NCBI GenBank assembly: GCA_016705955.1
Contig: JADJKO010000003.1
Span: 1 to 64,000, forward strand
Direction of reading: 5' to 3'
Origin: Flavobacteriales bacterium
GTDB taxonomy: Bacteria; Bacteroidota; Bacteroidia; Flavobacteriales_F; PHOS-HE28
DNA length: 64,000 bases
Numbering within the stretch: position 1 is the first letter of the stretch; every line of letters begins with the position of its first letter. A program made the translations under genes and the position numbers. The notes beneath the pieces are model-generated. The model made no database searches and was not told where the DNA came from. It saw only the letters and a program-made list of their open reading frames with translations. This document shows, one piece after another, positions 1 through 8,018 of the stretch.

Positions 1-530
1 GCACTGCGGAACAAACGCGGATAGGTGCTACTGCGTTCGAGTTTCGTGATCACATGAGCCACATCCTCCCCCATCTCGTCGGGATGCGCGATGGGCGCCA
101 GGGCCTGCACATCCAAATGGTTCACCGCGCCATCCCACATGAAGGAAGTGCTCCATGCGAGGTTCATCAGCGCTGGTGAATTGCGCGTGCCGATGCGGTC
201 GTGGATGCCGTGGCTCACCGCGTGGTCCACATGTGTGAAGGCGGTATAGGACAGGTGGCAACTGCTGCACGACACGATGCTGTCCACCGAAAGGATCGGG
301 TCGTAGAAGAGCTTGCGTCCAAGGGCGATCCCTTCCTTGGTCAAGGGGTTCTTGGAGAAGTCGTAGGACGGGGAGGGCCATCCGGCGGGGATCTTCAACT
401 GCACAGTTTCCGGGTGCTGGGTAGTGGCGGCGATGAGAAAGAACAGAAGGACTACTGCGAGAGCGGGTTTGATTCGGGAGAAGGGTGATCGATGTAGAGC
501 GCAGAAGAAAGAGTCACCGCAGAGGCGCAA
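1..530 (-). CDS. MauG/MbnH-type dihaem cytochrome c peroxidase, 3' end cut by window
   Basis: The minus frame reads a hydrophobic leader (RIKPALAVVLLFFLIAATTQ) followed by a mature region with a haem c site CSSCH (VSCSSCHLSYT) and the family pattern NPLTKEGIALGRKLFYDP; MNLAWSTSFMWDG follows. This is the first haem domain of the bacterial dihaem cytochrome c peroxidase / MauG family. The C-terminal haem domain lies beyond base 1. It sits directly downstream of an MbnP gene on the same strand, so it is probably MbnH, which oxidises a tryptophan of MbnP. The start is unclear: no ATG exists in frame; TTG at 530 is the best candidate and lies inside a dispersed repeat, so the native 5' end may have been altered. 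Confidence 0.75.
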   Translation of the reverse strand, partial: MRLCGDSFFCALHRSPFSRIKPALAVVLLFFLIAATTQHPETVQLKIPAGWPSPSYDFSKNPLTKEGIALGRKLFYDPILSVDSIVSCSSCHLSYTAFTHVDHAVSHGIHDRIGTRNSPALMNLAWSTSFMWDGAVNHLDVQALAPIAHPDEMGEDVAHVITKLERSSTYPRLFRS

Positions 531-553
531 AGACGCGAAGAAGCGCAGAGGAA
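507..553. repeat. Dispersed GC-rich repeat, core GCAGAGGCGCAAAGACGCG
   Basis: The stretch carries TCACCGCAGAGGCGCAAAG followed by a degenerate copy of itself. The same core (TCAC, then CGGAGGCGCGGAG or CAGAGGCGC) recurs near 29.1, 37.1, 37.2 and 42.5 kb, in both orientations. It overlaps the presumed start of the MbnH-like gene. Confidence 0.6.
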
Positions 554-648
554 GATCGTAGAAGACCGAACGGAAAATGCCGCAGAGTTGTCCGCTGAAG
601 CGGACCGATGCCTGAAGACACCATCCTTGACCTTGATCGATGACCTCC

Positions 649-1347
649 TTACTGATCACGGCCCAACGTATTGAATACCGATGCCGCGAGACGCGTCAGT
701 TCCACAGCGTTCTTGCCGGGGGACATGATCGCGCAACGTTCGCCAAGCTTGGCTTGCTCAAGGAATACAGCAACGTCCACGTTGATCACGATCGCGCCTT
801 TCGATGGAACCGCGAAGCCGATCCGCTGCGCGTTGAAGAAAGGTGGCAGATAACCGCCCAAGTGGAATTCGAATGCGTTCTTGGTGGTATTGCACTTTGC
901 GCACGCGCCTTCCAATTTCCAATTGATGTAGCCGCTGTTCCATGCCCAGTACATGCCCTTGGTGGGATCAAGATCACCGCCGAAAGCACCGCTCACATTC
1001 GTGAGGCTGTCGATGCCCAAGAGGAAGGAGATCGAATCAACATGGATCCCGCGCGGAACCGTCAACGAAACTTCTAGCGCCGAAGGAGCTTCCGCATCGA
1101 TCAAGTGACAAGCAGTATCGATGAAGCTCGTCCTGTCTTGGCTGTGGAGCGCGATGTGGCTGACATAGAATCGTAAGCGATCGACACTCACCGGAGTTCC
1201 GTCCGCCAAGCGCTCTGCATGATGCAGTTGCAGGGGTCCGTTGTTGAACGTTGGAGTGAAGCGCACATGCATCGTGGTCGTTCCGCTCTGCGCCGCGCCT
1301 TGCAGAACGAGGCCGACCAACATCAGAACGAACCCCGTGCGTCGCAT
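649..1347 (-). CDS. MbnP family copper-associated periplasmic protein
   Basis: The 232-residue protein has a signal peptide (MRRTGFVLMLVGLVLQGAAQ) and the MbnP family signature MYWAWNSGYINWKLEG around residues 131-146, followed by FEFHLGG. In characterised MbnP/MbnH pairs, a tryptophan in MbnP is oxidised to kynurenine by the dihaem partner to create a copper site in the periplasm. The partner gene lies immediately downstream on the same strand, which supports the pairing. The gene ends 3 bp before the sensor-like gene upstream of it begins its own stop region, so one transcript starting at the sigma-factor gene is possible. Family assignment is by motif only. Confidence 0.8.
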   Translation of the reverse strand: MRRTGFVLMLVGLVLQGAAQSGTTTMHVRFTPTFNNGPLQLHHAERLADGTPVSVDRLRFYVSHIALHSQDRTSFIDTACHLIDAEAPSALEVSLTVPRGIHVDSISFLLGIDSLTNVSGAFGGDLDPTKGMYWAWNSGYINWKLEGACAKCNTTKNAFEFHLGGYLPPFFNAQRIGFAVPSKGAIVINVDVAVFLEQAKLGERCAIMSPGKNAVELTRLAASVFNTLGRDQ

Positions 1348-1350
1348 GTT

Positions 1351-1824
1351 CTACTTGGCCGGTGGCGGTGGACCCTTGATCGTGGGGTGTGAAAAGTAGC
1401 CCGCGAGGTCATCCACTAAAGCGTTGAAGCTGGCGACCTGATCGGGGCGGCACAACGCACGGAGTGCTTCAAAGTGCGCGAAGTGCGTGGCCTCTATCGT
1501 TCGTTGCAAATTGCCGAGCGCATCGAGGAGCGAGTCCTTCGCGGGATCATCAAGGCCCTTCAGTTCCTGGTACAGTTCACCGCGCGTGGCCTGCATCTTC
1601 TCATCGCTGGTGCGTATGGCGGCCTGGTGCTTCGCGATCAGCTCTTCGTACGCTTTCACCTGCTCCGCATCGAAGTGCAAGCGTTCAATGATGATGGCCT
1701 TGGGCCCTTCCTCGCGTGGCGGACCTTGACGGCCATTAGGCCTTGTGAAGAGCATGGCCAACGTGCCGATGTTCAACAAGACAAGCACCACCACTGCGAT
1801 ACCGAGCAGCTTCACCTTAGTCAT
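1351..1824 (-). CDS. Spy/CpxP-like periplasmic metal-sensor-type protein
   Basis: The 157-residue product begins MTKVKLLGIAVVVLVLLNIG, a single N-terminal membrane anchor, then a helical periplasmic part with LHFDAEQVKAYEELIAKHQ and a proline-rich tail (KGPPPPAK). This resembles the periplasmic heavy-metal sensor / Spy family found next to ECF sigma factors in Bacteroidota. I chose ATG 1824 because it overlaps the end of the anti-sigma gene by 8 bp, whereas an upstream in-frame start at 1845 would add residues not expected before the anchor. Role is inferred from the order sigma, anti-sigma, sensor. Confidence 0.65.
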   Translation of the reverse strand: MTKVKLLGIAVVVLVLLNIGTLAMLFTRPNGRQGPPREEGPKAIIIERLHFDAEQVKAYEELIAKHQAAIRTSDEKMQATRGELYQELKGLDDPAKDSLLDALGNLQRTIEATHFAHFEALRALCRPDQVASFNALVDDLAGYFSHPTIKGPPPPAK

Positions 1825-2089
1825 GGTACAATTGATTGGAAGCACCCATGTTCATTCCACCTACGAGTTGATCGACCGTCACCTCGGTATTGGCTTTCCC
1901 GCTGAAGAGCACGTAGGAATTCACGGCCACCAGCATGAGCATCGCCATGCTCGTCGCAAACACCCACGTTGGTGAAGGACGCGAACCTTGTCGTGCGGCG
2001 ATCCGCGCCTCGATCCGCGTGAGCAGAAAGGGCGGCGGGTCCACACGTCCCACTCTGCCCAACAGTTCAGTGACCCGTTCCTCTTCCAT
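1817..2089 (-). CDS. Putative anti-sigma factor, single membrane segment
   Basis: The 90-residue protein has a soluble N-terminus (MEEERVTELLGRVGRVDPPP), one membrane segment (TWVFATSMAMLMLVAVNSYV) and a short periplasmic tail. It begins 30 bp after the ECF sigma-factor gene, and its end overlaps the next gene, which is the usual place for a membrane anti-sigma factor that sequesters its cognate sigma. No zinc anti-sigma motif (HxxxCxxC) is visible, so the assignment rests on size, topology and neighbours. Confidence 0.6.
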   Translation of the reverse strand: MEEERVTELLGRVGRVDPPPFLLTRIEARIAARQGSRPSPTWVFATSMAMLMLVAVNSYVLFSGKANTEVTVDQLVGGMNMGASNQLYHD

Positions 2090-2119
2090 CGCTTTGGTGG
2101 TTTGACGACATTGATCCGT

Positions 2120-2647
2120 TCATCCTTCGGTATTGTCAAGATCCTTCTTCAACTGCTGTCGCGCCCGTGAGAGCAGCGACTCCACCGCCTTCGCGGAGGT
2201 GCCCATCACTTCGGCGACTTCGTGCTGCGAGAGGCCTTCCATGGTTTTTAGCAGGAGGGCTGTCTTTTGTTGCGCAGGCAACGCATTGATCTGCTGAAAT
2301 ATCCGCTCAGTGGCTTCGCGCTGCTCGAGGCCGACCCCTGGATGATCGAAGTCCGATCCGGCGATCCGCTCCTCGATCCCCGAGAAGCCGAGCATGCTCC
2401 ACACCGATCGCTTCGCACGTTTCGCTGCCTTGATCCGATCCAAGCACGCGTTGATCGAGATGCGGTAGATCCACGTGCGCATTGCCGCTTCGCCTCGGAA
2501 CTCGGCCATGCCGTCATGCACTTTCACGAAGACATCCTGCGTCACCTCCTCCGCATCCTGCCGGTTCTGCACATAGTTCAAGCAGAGGTTGAACACCATG
2601 CGGGCATGGCGCTCATAGACTTGCTTGAACTCTGTAGCGGTGGACAC
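2120..2647 (-). CDS. ECF-type RNA polymerase sigma factor
   Basis: The 175-residue protein has the two-domain sigma-70 ECF layout. Region 2 includes YERHARMVFNLCLNYVQN and the DAEEVTQDVFVKV segment, followed by MRTWIYRISINACLDRIK. Region 4 includes LPAQQKTALLLKTMEGLSQHEV then AEVMGTSAKAVESLLSRARQ, a helix-turn-helix for the -35 element. It would direct RNA polymerase to the regulon controlled by the anti-sigma and sensor genes that follow, possibly including the MbnP/MbnH genes further down on the same strand. Confidence 0.92.
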   Translation of the reverse strand: MSTATEFKQVYERHARMVFNLCLNYVQNRQDAEEVTQDVFVKVHDGMAEFRGEAAMRTWIYRISINACLDRIKAAKRAKRSVWSMLGFSGIEERIAGSDFDHPGVGLEQREATERIFQQINALPAQQKTALLLKTMEGLSQHEVAEVMGTSAKAVESLLSRARQQLKKDLDNTEG

Positions 2648-2681
2648 GGTGCCAAAGGAAGGGGGTCAGCCGTCCATCAAC

Positions 2682-3209
2682 CTACTTCCCACGTTTGAAC
2701 CCGATCGCTGGCTGCTTCTTGGGGATCCGGGCCAGCAAGGCGCGATCGCGCTCCTCCTCCTGCATCCTCTTCAGCAGTTTGAAGATCACCTTGATGTCCC
2801 GGCTGTTGTGACCGACCGTACCGCGCAGCTTTTCCAAAGCCAGCAACAGGTCCTTGTGGTTGGCCAGCAACTCCCTGATCTTGGCGAACGCCCGGATGAT
2901 CTGGATATTCACCGCGATCGCCGCAGCGCTACTCAGCACACTGGAGAGCATCAGCACGCCGTGCTCGGTGAAGCAGTAAGGTGGATAGCGTAAGCCCATC
3001 CGGTCACCTGGATTGGAGGTCACGATCTGTGACCTCCAATGCTCAAGTTCCTCCTTGCTCATCTCGAACATGAAATCATCGGGAAAGCGTTCGGCATTGC
3101 GCCGCACGGCCTGTTTGAGCGCCTTGGTGGGGACGCCATATAGCTCAGCAAGGTCACGGTCCAGCATCACCTTGTGGTCACGCACCGTGTAGATCCTGCT
3201 CACGACCAT
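2682..3209 (-). CDS. ORF6N domain DNA-binding protein
   Basis: The 175-residue protein carries an ORF6N/KilA-N type N-terminus: SRIYTVRDHKVMLDRDLAELYGV, then ALKQAVRRNAERFPDDFMF and YCFTEHGVLMLSSVL. This domain is common in phage and in Bacteroidota chromosomes and is thought to bind DNA; the C-terminal half is coiled and basic. The ATG at 3209 is the first in frame, yet the codons before it read plausibly as family sequence (DPIVSDE) up to a stop 42 bp upstream, so the annotated N-terminus may be slightly short or the upstream start lost. Confidence 0.8.
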   Translation of the reverse strand: MVVSRIYTVRDHKVMLDRDLAELYGVPTKALKQAVRRNAERFPDDFMFEMSKEELEHWRSQIVTSNPGDRMGLRYPPYCFTEHGVLMLSSVLSSAAAIAVNIQIIRAFAKIRELLANHKDLLLALEKLRGTVGHNSRDIKVIFKLLKRMQEEERDRALLARIPKKQPAIGFKRGK

Positions 3210-3298
3210 TTCATCGCTGACGATCGGGTCTGCTTCGTGCGCTTGCTCATGGCAGGGATAAACGTATCACATCGGCGAACAGCGCCGGACTGATCCAT

Positions 3299-3616
3299 TC
3301 AAATGTCAACGTACTCCACGACCCTGCCCGAAGGAATACACCTCAACAGCAAACGATCCCTGCCAGAGTACTTGTGATAAGCACACTCGACAACCGCAAT
3401 GGCTGAATCCCCTTGGAAAATACTGTCATTGCGCAGGGTGAACCGCACATCGTCAAAGCGCAGGAAGTCGCCGGGCATGCACGGTGGCAAATCGTCGTAG
3501 TATTTCCAAGTGTTGTGGCGAATGCGCTCATCCGAAATAGAGCACGCCTTGAACAATACAATGCACCCGACGATGACAACCGCTAGTACCAAGACAAGCG
3601 TTCGTGGCTTTGTCAT
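3299..3616 (-). CDS. Small membrane-anchored protein, function unknown
   Basis: The 105-residue protein starts MTKPRTLVLVLAVVIVGCIV, a hydrophobic leader with a cysteine that could be a lipobox, followed by a short soluble domain with four cysteines (PPCMPGDF, VECAYHKY, LLRCIPSG). It begins 6 bp after the kmo stop on the same strand, so it probably shares that transcript. I recognise no family. Base composition is a little more AT-rich than its neighbours. Confidence 0.6.
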   Translation of the reverse strand: MTKPRTLVLVLAVVIVGCIVLFKACSISDERIRHNTWKYYDDLPPCMPGDFLRFDDVRFTLRNDSIFQGDSAIAVVECAYHKYSGRDRLLLRCIPSGRVVEYVDI

Positions 3617-3622
3617 TTCAAC

Positions 3623-5083
3623 TCATTTCGATCCCGTCAACAACTCCAACGCCTTCCTCTCCACCTCCCGTTGCACAGCGGGATCACTCTCCCACTTCTC
3701 CTCCACCCCCGGCATCGCGAGCACCTGCTCCATGATGCGGTCATGCCGCTGGCCTTCACGCAGCGCATCCACGTACGGCGTATCGGTGAATTTCACTTGG
3801 CTGTACAGCGGCAACCATTGGTCTGGGTGCTTCGCTTGCAGACGCCCTTCGATCTTCTTGCGCAGGATGAAACGCGGATCGGCAACGAGGTCGCGCATCT
3901 CCACGAAGTTGCGCATGCTCAGGTCCGCGATCGCATCGCCGTTGGGCTTGCGTTGCTTGCCATACGCATCGAGCACCATGGCCCAATTGTCGTCGCCGTG
4001 CTCGTTCAGCAGGTCGTTGAGGACTTTGCAATCCTCGTAGCCCGCGTTCATGCCTTCGCCATAGAAGGGCACGATGGCGTGCGCCGCATCGCCGATCAGC
4101 GCCACCTTGTCCCTGTGCGTCCACGGACCGCAGCGGATGATGGCGAGGTTGCTCTGTGGATTGCGCAGGTATTGATCGACGAGATCGGGCACGATCGGCA
4201 TCGCATCGGCGAAGTGCGTTTGGAAGAAGGCGGTGACCTCGGCCACGGTGCGCACCGTGTCGAAGCCGGGATAGACGGCGGGACCCGGGCCTGAGTGAGA
4301 TCCCGGATATGCGGGGCCCGGCTGCTTCGCAGCGCCCGCATTCCGGGAAGACGCCTGTGGCGTGACGGCCGAGGCCGTGTGCGGCATGAAGAGCGTGCCG
4401 GTGAAACCGCCGTCCTGGTTGGCGAGGCCCATCATCATGTAGTAGCGACGTGGCCAGATGTGCAGGCACTGCGGATCCATTTTCGGCGTGCCGTCAGCGT
4501 TCGCAGGAAAGGCCACCTCCTTGTAATCGTGCTCGATGAACTCCTGGCTGAAATTGAATCGTCCACGCGCCATCGCCTGCCGCACGGCGCTGGGTGCGCC
4601 ATCGGCACCGAAGACCACATCGGCCTTGATGCTGGCGGTGGCGCTGGTGATATCATTCTTGAAGGTGCAACGCGCATTGTCCAGGTCCACATCCACGCAT
4701 TGCTCGTGGAAATGCAGATGCACGTTGGGCAGCTTCTCCGCTTCGCTCAACAGCACCTTGTTCAGTTCGCCACGCGAAACGGAATGGATCGCCCTGTTCT
4801 CGATGGAGTACGGTACTCGGGTCAGCTGACCATCGCGATCATGCATCATTCGCGCGTACACCGGCACCACAATGCGCTCCACTGTTTCGTTCACGCCAGC
4901 GGCTTTCAGTGCGGTCCAGCCGCGATGCGACACGACGAGGTTGATGCTTCGTCCAGCGTAGACATTCGTGGTGCGCGGATCAGCGCGCCGCTCGAACACG
5001 TTCACCTTGTGACCGCGCTTGGCGAGGAAGATCGCGAGCAAGCTGCCGACGAGACCGCCGCCGACGATTGTGATGCTTTTCAT
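3623..5083 (-). CDS. kmo: Kynurenine 3-monooxygenase with an unusual insertion
   Basis: The 486-residue flavoprotein converts L-kynurenine to 3-hydroxykynurenine using NADPH and O2. It begins with the FAD-binding ITIVGGGLVGSLLAIFLAKRG motif, followed by the AGRSINLVVSHRG region and the second FAD motif ALIGDAAHAIVPFYGEGMNAG. It lies 28 bp after kynU, giving a two-enzyme kynurenine unit for tryptophan breakdown or NAD synthesis. Residues about 233-274 (TASAVTPQASSRNAG onward, proline/glycine-rich) interrupt the fold between FMPH and FDTVRTVAEV; this stretch is encoded by a strong palindrome and makes the protein longer than the usual roughly 450 residues. Confidence 0.93.
   Translation of the reverse strand: MKSITIVGGGLVGSLLAIFLAKRGHKVNVFERRADPRTTNVYAGRSINLVVSHRGWTALKAAGVNETVERIVVPVYARMMHDRDGQLTRVPYSIENRAIHSVSRGELNKVLLSEAEKLPNVHLHFHEQCVDVDLDNARCTFKNDITSATASIKADVVFGADGAPSAVRQAMARGRFNFSQEFIEHDYKEVAFPANADGTPKMDPQCLHIWPRRYYMMMGLANQDGGFTGTLFMPHTASAVTPQASSRNAGAAKQPGPAYPGSHSGPGPAVYPGFDTVRTVAEVTAFFQTHFADAMPIVPDLVDQYLRNPQSNLAIIRCGPWTHRDKVALIGDAAHAIVPFYGEGMNAGYEDCKVLNDLLNEHGDDNWAMVLDAYGKQRKPNGDAIADLSMRNFVEMRDLVADPRFILRKKIEGRLQAKHPDQWLPLYSQVKFTDTPYVDALREGQRHDRIMEQVLAMPGVEEKWESDPAVQREVERKALELLTGSK
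4303..4348. repeat. Palindromic element inside kmo
   Basis: An imperfect inverted repeat: CCCGGATATGCGGG pairs with CCCGCATTCCGGG, and the centre GGCTGC TTC GCAGC closes the hairpin. It encodes part of an extra 40-residue segment in kmo without breaking the frame. Confidence 0.7.
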
Positions 5084-5111
5084 TGAACGTTACGTGTTGA
5101 AGGGTTGCGCG

Positions 5112-6389
5112 TTACGTGTTGGAAAGCGCCTGCTTCAAGATCATTCCGAAGCGAAATATGTCCTCGAACGAATTGTACATCGGGACGGGCGCCACACGGA
5201 TGACATACGGTTCGCGCCAATCCGCAACAACACCGCGCTCGGTGAGCGCATCGAACAGACCGCGCCCCTTGCCGTGGGCGAGCACGCTGAGCTGGCAGCC
5301 GCGTTGGGCGAGATCGGATGGCGTGATCACTTCGAGGTTCGTATTCGTCTCCTTCGCAACGGTTGCGATGATGAACGCCAGATACCCCGTCAATTGTTCG
5401 CTCTTCGCACGCAAGCGATCCATGCCCGCGCGGTCGAACTGCTCCAACGCCACGCGATGCACGGCCATGCTGAACACCGGTGCGTTGCTCACCTGCCAGG
5501 CTTCCGCAGTGAGCATGGGTTTGAAGGTGCGTTCCATTTTGAAGCGCTCCTTCTTGTCGTGTCCCCACCAACCAGCGAAGAGCGGAAGTCCTTTGCCGAG
5601 ATGCCGTTCATGTACGAAAGCACCCGCCACACTGCCCGGACCTGAGTTGAGGTACTTGTAGGTACACCAGCACGCGAAATCGACCTTCCAGTCGTGCAGC
5701 TTCAATTGAAGATTGCCCGCCGCATGTGCAAGATCGAACCCAGCGATCGCACCGACCGCATGCGCCGCTTGGGTGATCGCGGCCATGTCGAAGGCCTGCC
5801 CGGTATAGAAGTTCACACCACCGATACAGACCAGCGCGAGTTCATCGCCCAGCTCGTTGATCCTCGCGATGATATCCTCGGTACGCAAGGTGTGTTCACC
5901 GGGACGCGGCATCACTTCCACCAGATCGTTCTCCGGATCACCGCCGTGAAAGGCGATCTGCGATGCGAACGCGTAAGTGTCGCTCGGGAACGGTCGCGCT
6001 TCGGTGAGGATCTTCTTTCGTTCACCGTTCGGACGGAAGAAGGAGACGAGCAGGAAATGCAAATTGCTGGTGAGTTGGTTCATCACCACCACCTCTTCCT
6101 CCTTGGCACCGACGAGCCGCGCTGTGGACCCGGTGAGTTCCTCGTGATAGCTGTACCACGGATGCTTCGCTTTGAAGTGCCCTTCCACTCCGTAGCCGGA
6201 CCAGTCATCGAGTTCCTGCTTCAGCGCAGCGGCCGCACCTTTGGGTTGAAGGCCGAGTGAATTTCCGGTGAAGTAGATGACCGGCTTGCCATCATGTTGT
6301 GGGAAGAGGAATTCATCGCGGAACGCACGCAGCGGATCGGCGACGTCGCACGTTTGCGCGTAGGAAAGATTGTTCTCGAAGGGGATCAT
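5112..6389 (-). CDS. kynU: Kynureninase
   Basis: The 425-residue PLP enzyme cleaves kynurenine or 3-hydroxykynurenine to (3-hydroxy)anthranilate and alanine. Visible hallmarks are the N-terminal YFTGNSLGLQPKGA motif, the VVVMNQLTSNLHFLL region, the DLAHAAGN motif, and the PLP-lysine segment CTYKYLNSGPGSVAG. I start it at ATG 6389 (MIPFENNLSYAQ) rather than the longer frame at 6422, because the family begins there and a promoter-like box lies just upstream. It is followed after 28 bp by kmo. Confidence 0.94.
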   Translation of the reverse strand: MIPFENNLSYAQTCDVADPLRAFRDEFLFPQHDGKPVIYFTGNSLGLQPKGAAAALKQELDDWSGYGVEGHFKAKHPWYSYHEELTGSTARLVGAKEEEVVVMNQLTSNLHFLLVSFFRPNGERKKILTEARPFPSDTYAFASQIAFHGGDPENDLVEVMPRPGEHTLRTEDIIARINELGDELALVCIGGVNFYTGQAFDMAAITQAAHAVGAIAGFDLAHAAGNLQLKLHDWKVDFACWCTYKYLNSGPGSVAGAFVHERHLGKGLPLFAGWWGHDKKERFKMERTFKPMLTAEAWQVSNAPVFSMAVHRVALEQFDRAGMDRLRAKSEQLTGYLAFIIATVAKETNTNLEVITPSDLAQRGCQLSVLAHGKGRGLFDALTERGVVADWREPYVIRVAPVPMYNSFEDIFRFGMILKQALSNT

Positions 6390-6399
6390 GCGATGCGTC

Positions 6400-6407
6400 C
6401 AAAAGTA
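6400..6407 (-). promoter_or_regulatory. Bacteroidota-type -7 box upstream of kynU
   Basis: On the minus strand this reads TACTTTTG, matching TAnnTTTG, 11 bp before the kynU ATG at 6389. It suggests a near-leaderless kynU-kmo transcript, separate from the membrane-protein gene upstream. Confidence 0.4.
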
Positions 6408-6434
6408 GCCGCTACCGGACACCGGGTCGCGCCT

Positions 6435-7307
6435 TCAAAGGACGGTGCCCAAGAGGCCGAGCAATGCCACCAACACCAAGGTACCATCCAACCAAACGAG
6501 GTAGTATGATTCGGACCGGGGCGAAGAGGCAAGGGAAACAAGCCACACGGAGAGCATGAAGCCGGGGATCGGCAACAAGTAAGGCAGTACATACGCGCCG
6601 TGTGCGTATGCATGAAAAACGAAGAAGCCGGAGATCAGCACGGGCACAAGCCCCAGTATGACCGCGATGATCCGCGCGGCGCGATCACCGAACACCTGCG
6701 GAACGGTCCGCAGCGAGACCAGGTCGAAAGGTCGGTCGCGCATGTCGAAAGGGATCATCAGCGAATGGATGAAGGTGGTCTGCATGATGAACAGCAGAAA
6801 TATCATTGAGGTTGATCGTGTCCCATGGTCGAGGGATGCGGGAACCAAGACCGAGACAGCAGCCCATACGAGCGAGATCCATAAGCTCTTCATGAACGGG
6901 ATCCGTCGTAGCCCGATGATGCGTCCGTGGGTGAACTCCATGGGCAGCACGTAGAGCAATGAGATGATCGCGGGTATGGCCAGCGCCGGCCAGAGTTCAT
7001 ACAGCAGTGGAAGGATCGCGAGAAAGGAAGCCACCATCGCGAGGCCGATCAGCACGATCATCCACTTCTTGTTCTCCCGGAACCAGATGAGGTGGTGCGC
7101 GCCCGCCTGCGGTGGACCTGGTAGGCGGAAGAGGCGTATGAGACCATAGATCGCGAAGGTGCCGCATCCGATGGCGACCGTGACGCGGGTATCGGCCACG
7201 AAGAACACACGCCCGATCCACCAGACCTGTAGTGCGGCACCGAGCGCGAGCCATACGTGACCGTAGACCACGAACCGCAGCACCGGGTTCCTGATCCCGC
7301 TGTCCAT
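6435..7307 (-). CDS. UbiA-like polytopic membrane protein
   Basis: The 290-residue protein has about eight hydrophobic segments. A DMRDRPFD motif (residues about 180-187) after a long membrane segment resembles the second aspartate-rich motif of UbiA prenyltransferases; the first NDxxD motif is not evident, so activity is uncertain. In Bacteroidota, divergent UbiA-like proteins of this size are often hypothetical. It sits between a small secreted-protein gene (4 bp away) and kynU on the same strand, so it may be part of the same transcript. Its substrate cannot be inferred. Confidence 0.6.
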   Translation of the reverse strand: MDSGIRNPVLRFVVYGHVWLALGAALQVWWIGRVFFVADTRVTVAIGCGTFAIYGLIRLFRLPGPPQAGAHHLIWFRENKKWMIVLIGLAMVASFLAILPLLYELWPALAIPAIISLLYVLPMEFTHGRIIGLRRIPFMKSLWISLVWAAVSVLVPASLDHGTRSTSMIFLLFIMQTTFIHSLMIPFDMRDRPFDLVSLRTVPQVFGDRAARIIAVILGLVPVLISGFFVFHAYAHGAYVLPYLLPIPGFMLSVWLVSLASSPRSESYYLVWLDGTLVLVALLGLLGTVL

Positions 7308-7311
7308 GGTT

Positions 7312-7956
7312 CTAATTGTAACCCTCCAGGTTCGGGTTGATCAGGAACTGGCGCACACCCAACCCCACCGCCACCCCCGCTGCCGTACTGATCAGCGAAC
7401 GCACCACGCGTCGCGTCCGGCCCACCTTGGCATATCCGTACGCATAGTGCTCGTTGCCTTCCATCACCGGATCGGTCAATGATCCGCGAGTAACGAACAC
7501 GCGTGGCAGGATCATCACCCCGGCGAACAGCGGTGGAAGGAAAAGCGAGTTCACCTCCAGGTCCGCGGCGATCGTGGTTCCGGCGCCGAAGATGAAACCG
7601 CCCCACATGGTCCACGGCGAACGATAGCCCGCGCGTGCATCCTGTTCTCCTTTGATGAAGCAACGCATCTGGTCAATGGTCAATTCATTGCCGAAGATCG
7701 TGTCGTGGAAGTACCAGATCCGCTCGCGACCCAAGGTGTCGATCACAGAGAAGACGCCTTCGGTCGGTTCGGCGCGCTCCTTCGTTCTTCCATTTCGCCC
7801 GAGTTCCAAGTGGCGGATCTCCAAGGTGCTCTGCCCGAGCACGTGCGTCTCGATGATCTCCCCGTTCATGAGGATGATGCGGTCGAGGTGAGGGGTTGTT
7901 TGAGCGTGTGTGGTGCAGGCCGAGAGAAGAACGAAAAGGGCGAGGATCGGCCGCAT
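7312..7956 (-). CDS. Secreted or lipid-anchored protein, unknown function
   Basis: The 214-residue protein starts with MRPILALFVLLSACTTHAQ, a signal peptide with a possible LSAC lipobox. The next part (IILMNGEIIETHVLGQS, IRHLELG) resembles the short beta domains that many Bacteroidota secreted proteins carry, and the C-terminal half has two or three hydrophobic, glycine-rich segments (GGFIFGAGTTIAAD, ISTAAGVAVGLG). No family is recognised. A TATCTTTG box on the minus strand at 7967-7974 lies directly upstream. Confidence 0.7.
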   Translation of the reverse strand: MRPILALFVLLSACTTHAQTTPHLDRIILMNGEIIETHVLGQSTLEIRHLELGRNGRTKERAEPTEGVFSVIDTLGRERIWYFHDTIFGNELTIDQMRCFIKGEQDARAGYRSPWTMWGGFIFGAGTTIAADLEVNSLFLPPLFAGVMILPRVFVTRGSLTDPVMEGNEHYAYGYAKVGRTRRVVRSLISTAAGVAVGLGVRQFLINPNLEGYN

Positions 7957-7966
7957 GGAAGGTGGC

Positions 7967-7998
7967 CAAAGATAGGCGGGGACCTCAGGGTATATTTG
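7967..7998. promoter_or_regulatory. Divergent promoter pair between 7956 gene and gcvP
   Basis: Two TAnnTTTG boxes face away from each other: TATCTTTG on the minus strand at 7967-7974 and TATATTTG on the plus strand at 7991-7998. The latter is 21 bp before the gcvP ATG at 8019. The two -7 boxes are only 16 bp apart, so their -33 regions overlap. Confidence 0.5.
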
Positions 7999-8018
7999 CG
8001 CGCAATTCCGCAGACCCT

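Noticed and set aside
7896..8018. An N-terminal extension of gcvP from 7896
   Set aside because: It overlaps the divergent gene and both promoter boxes, and glycine dehydrogenases start at the ATG at 8019.
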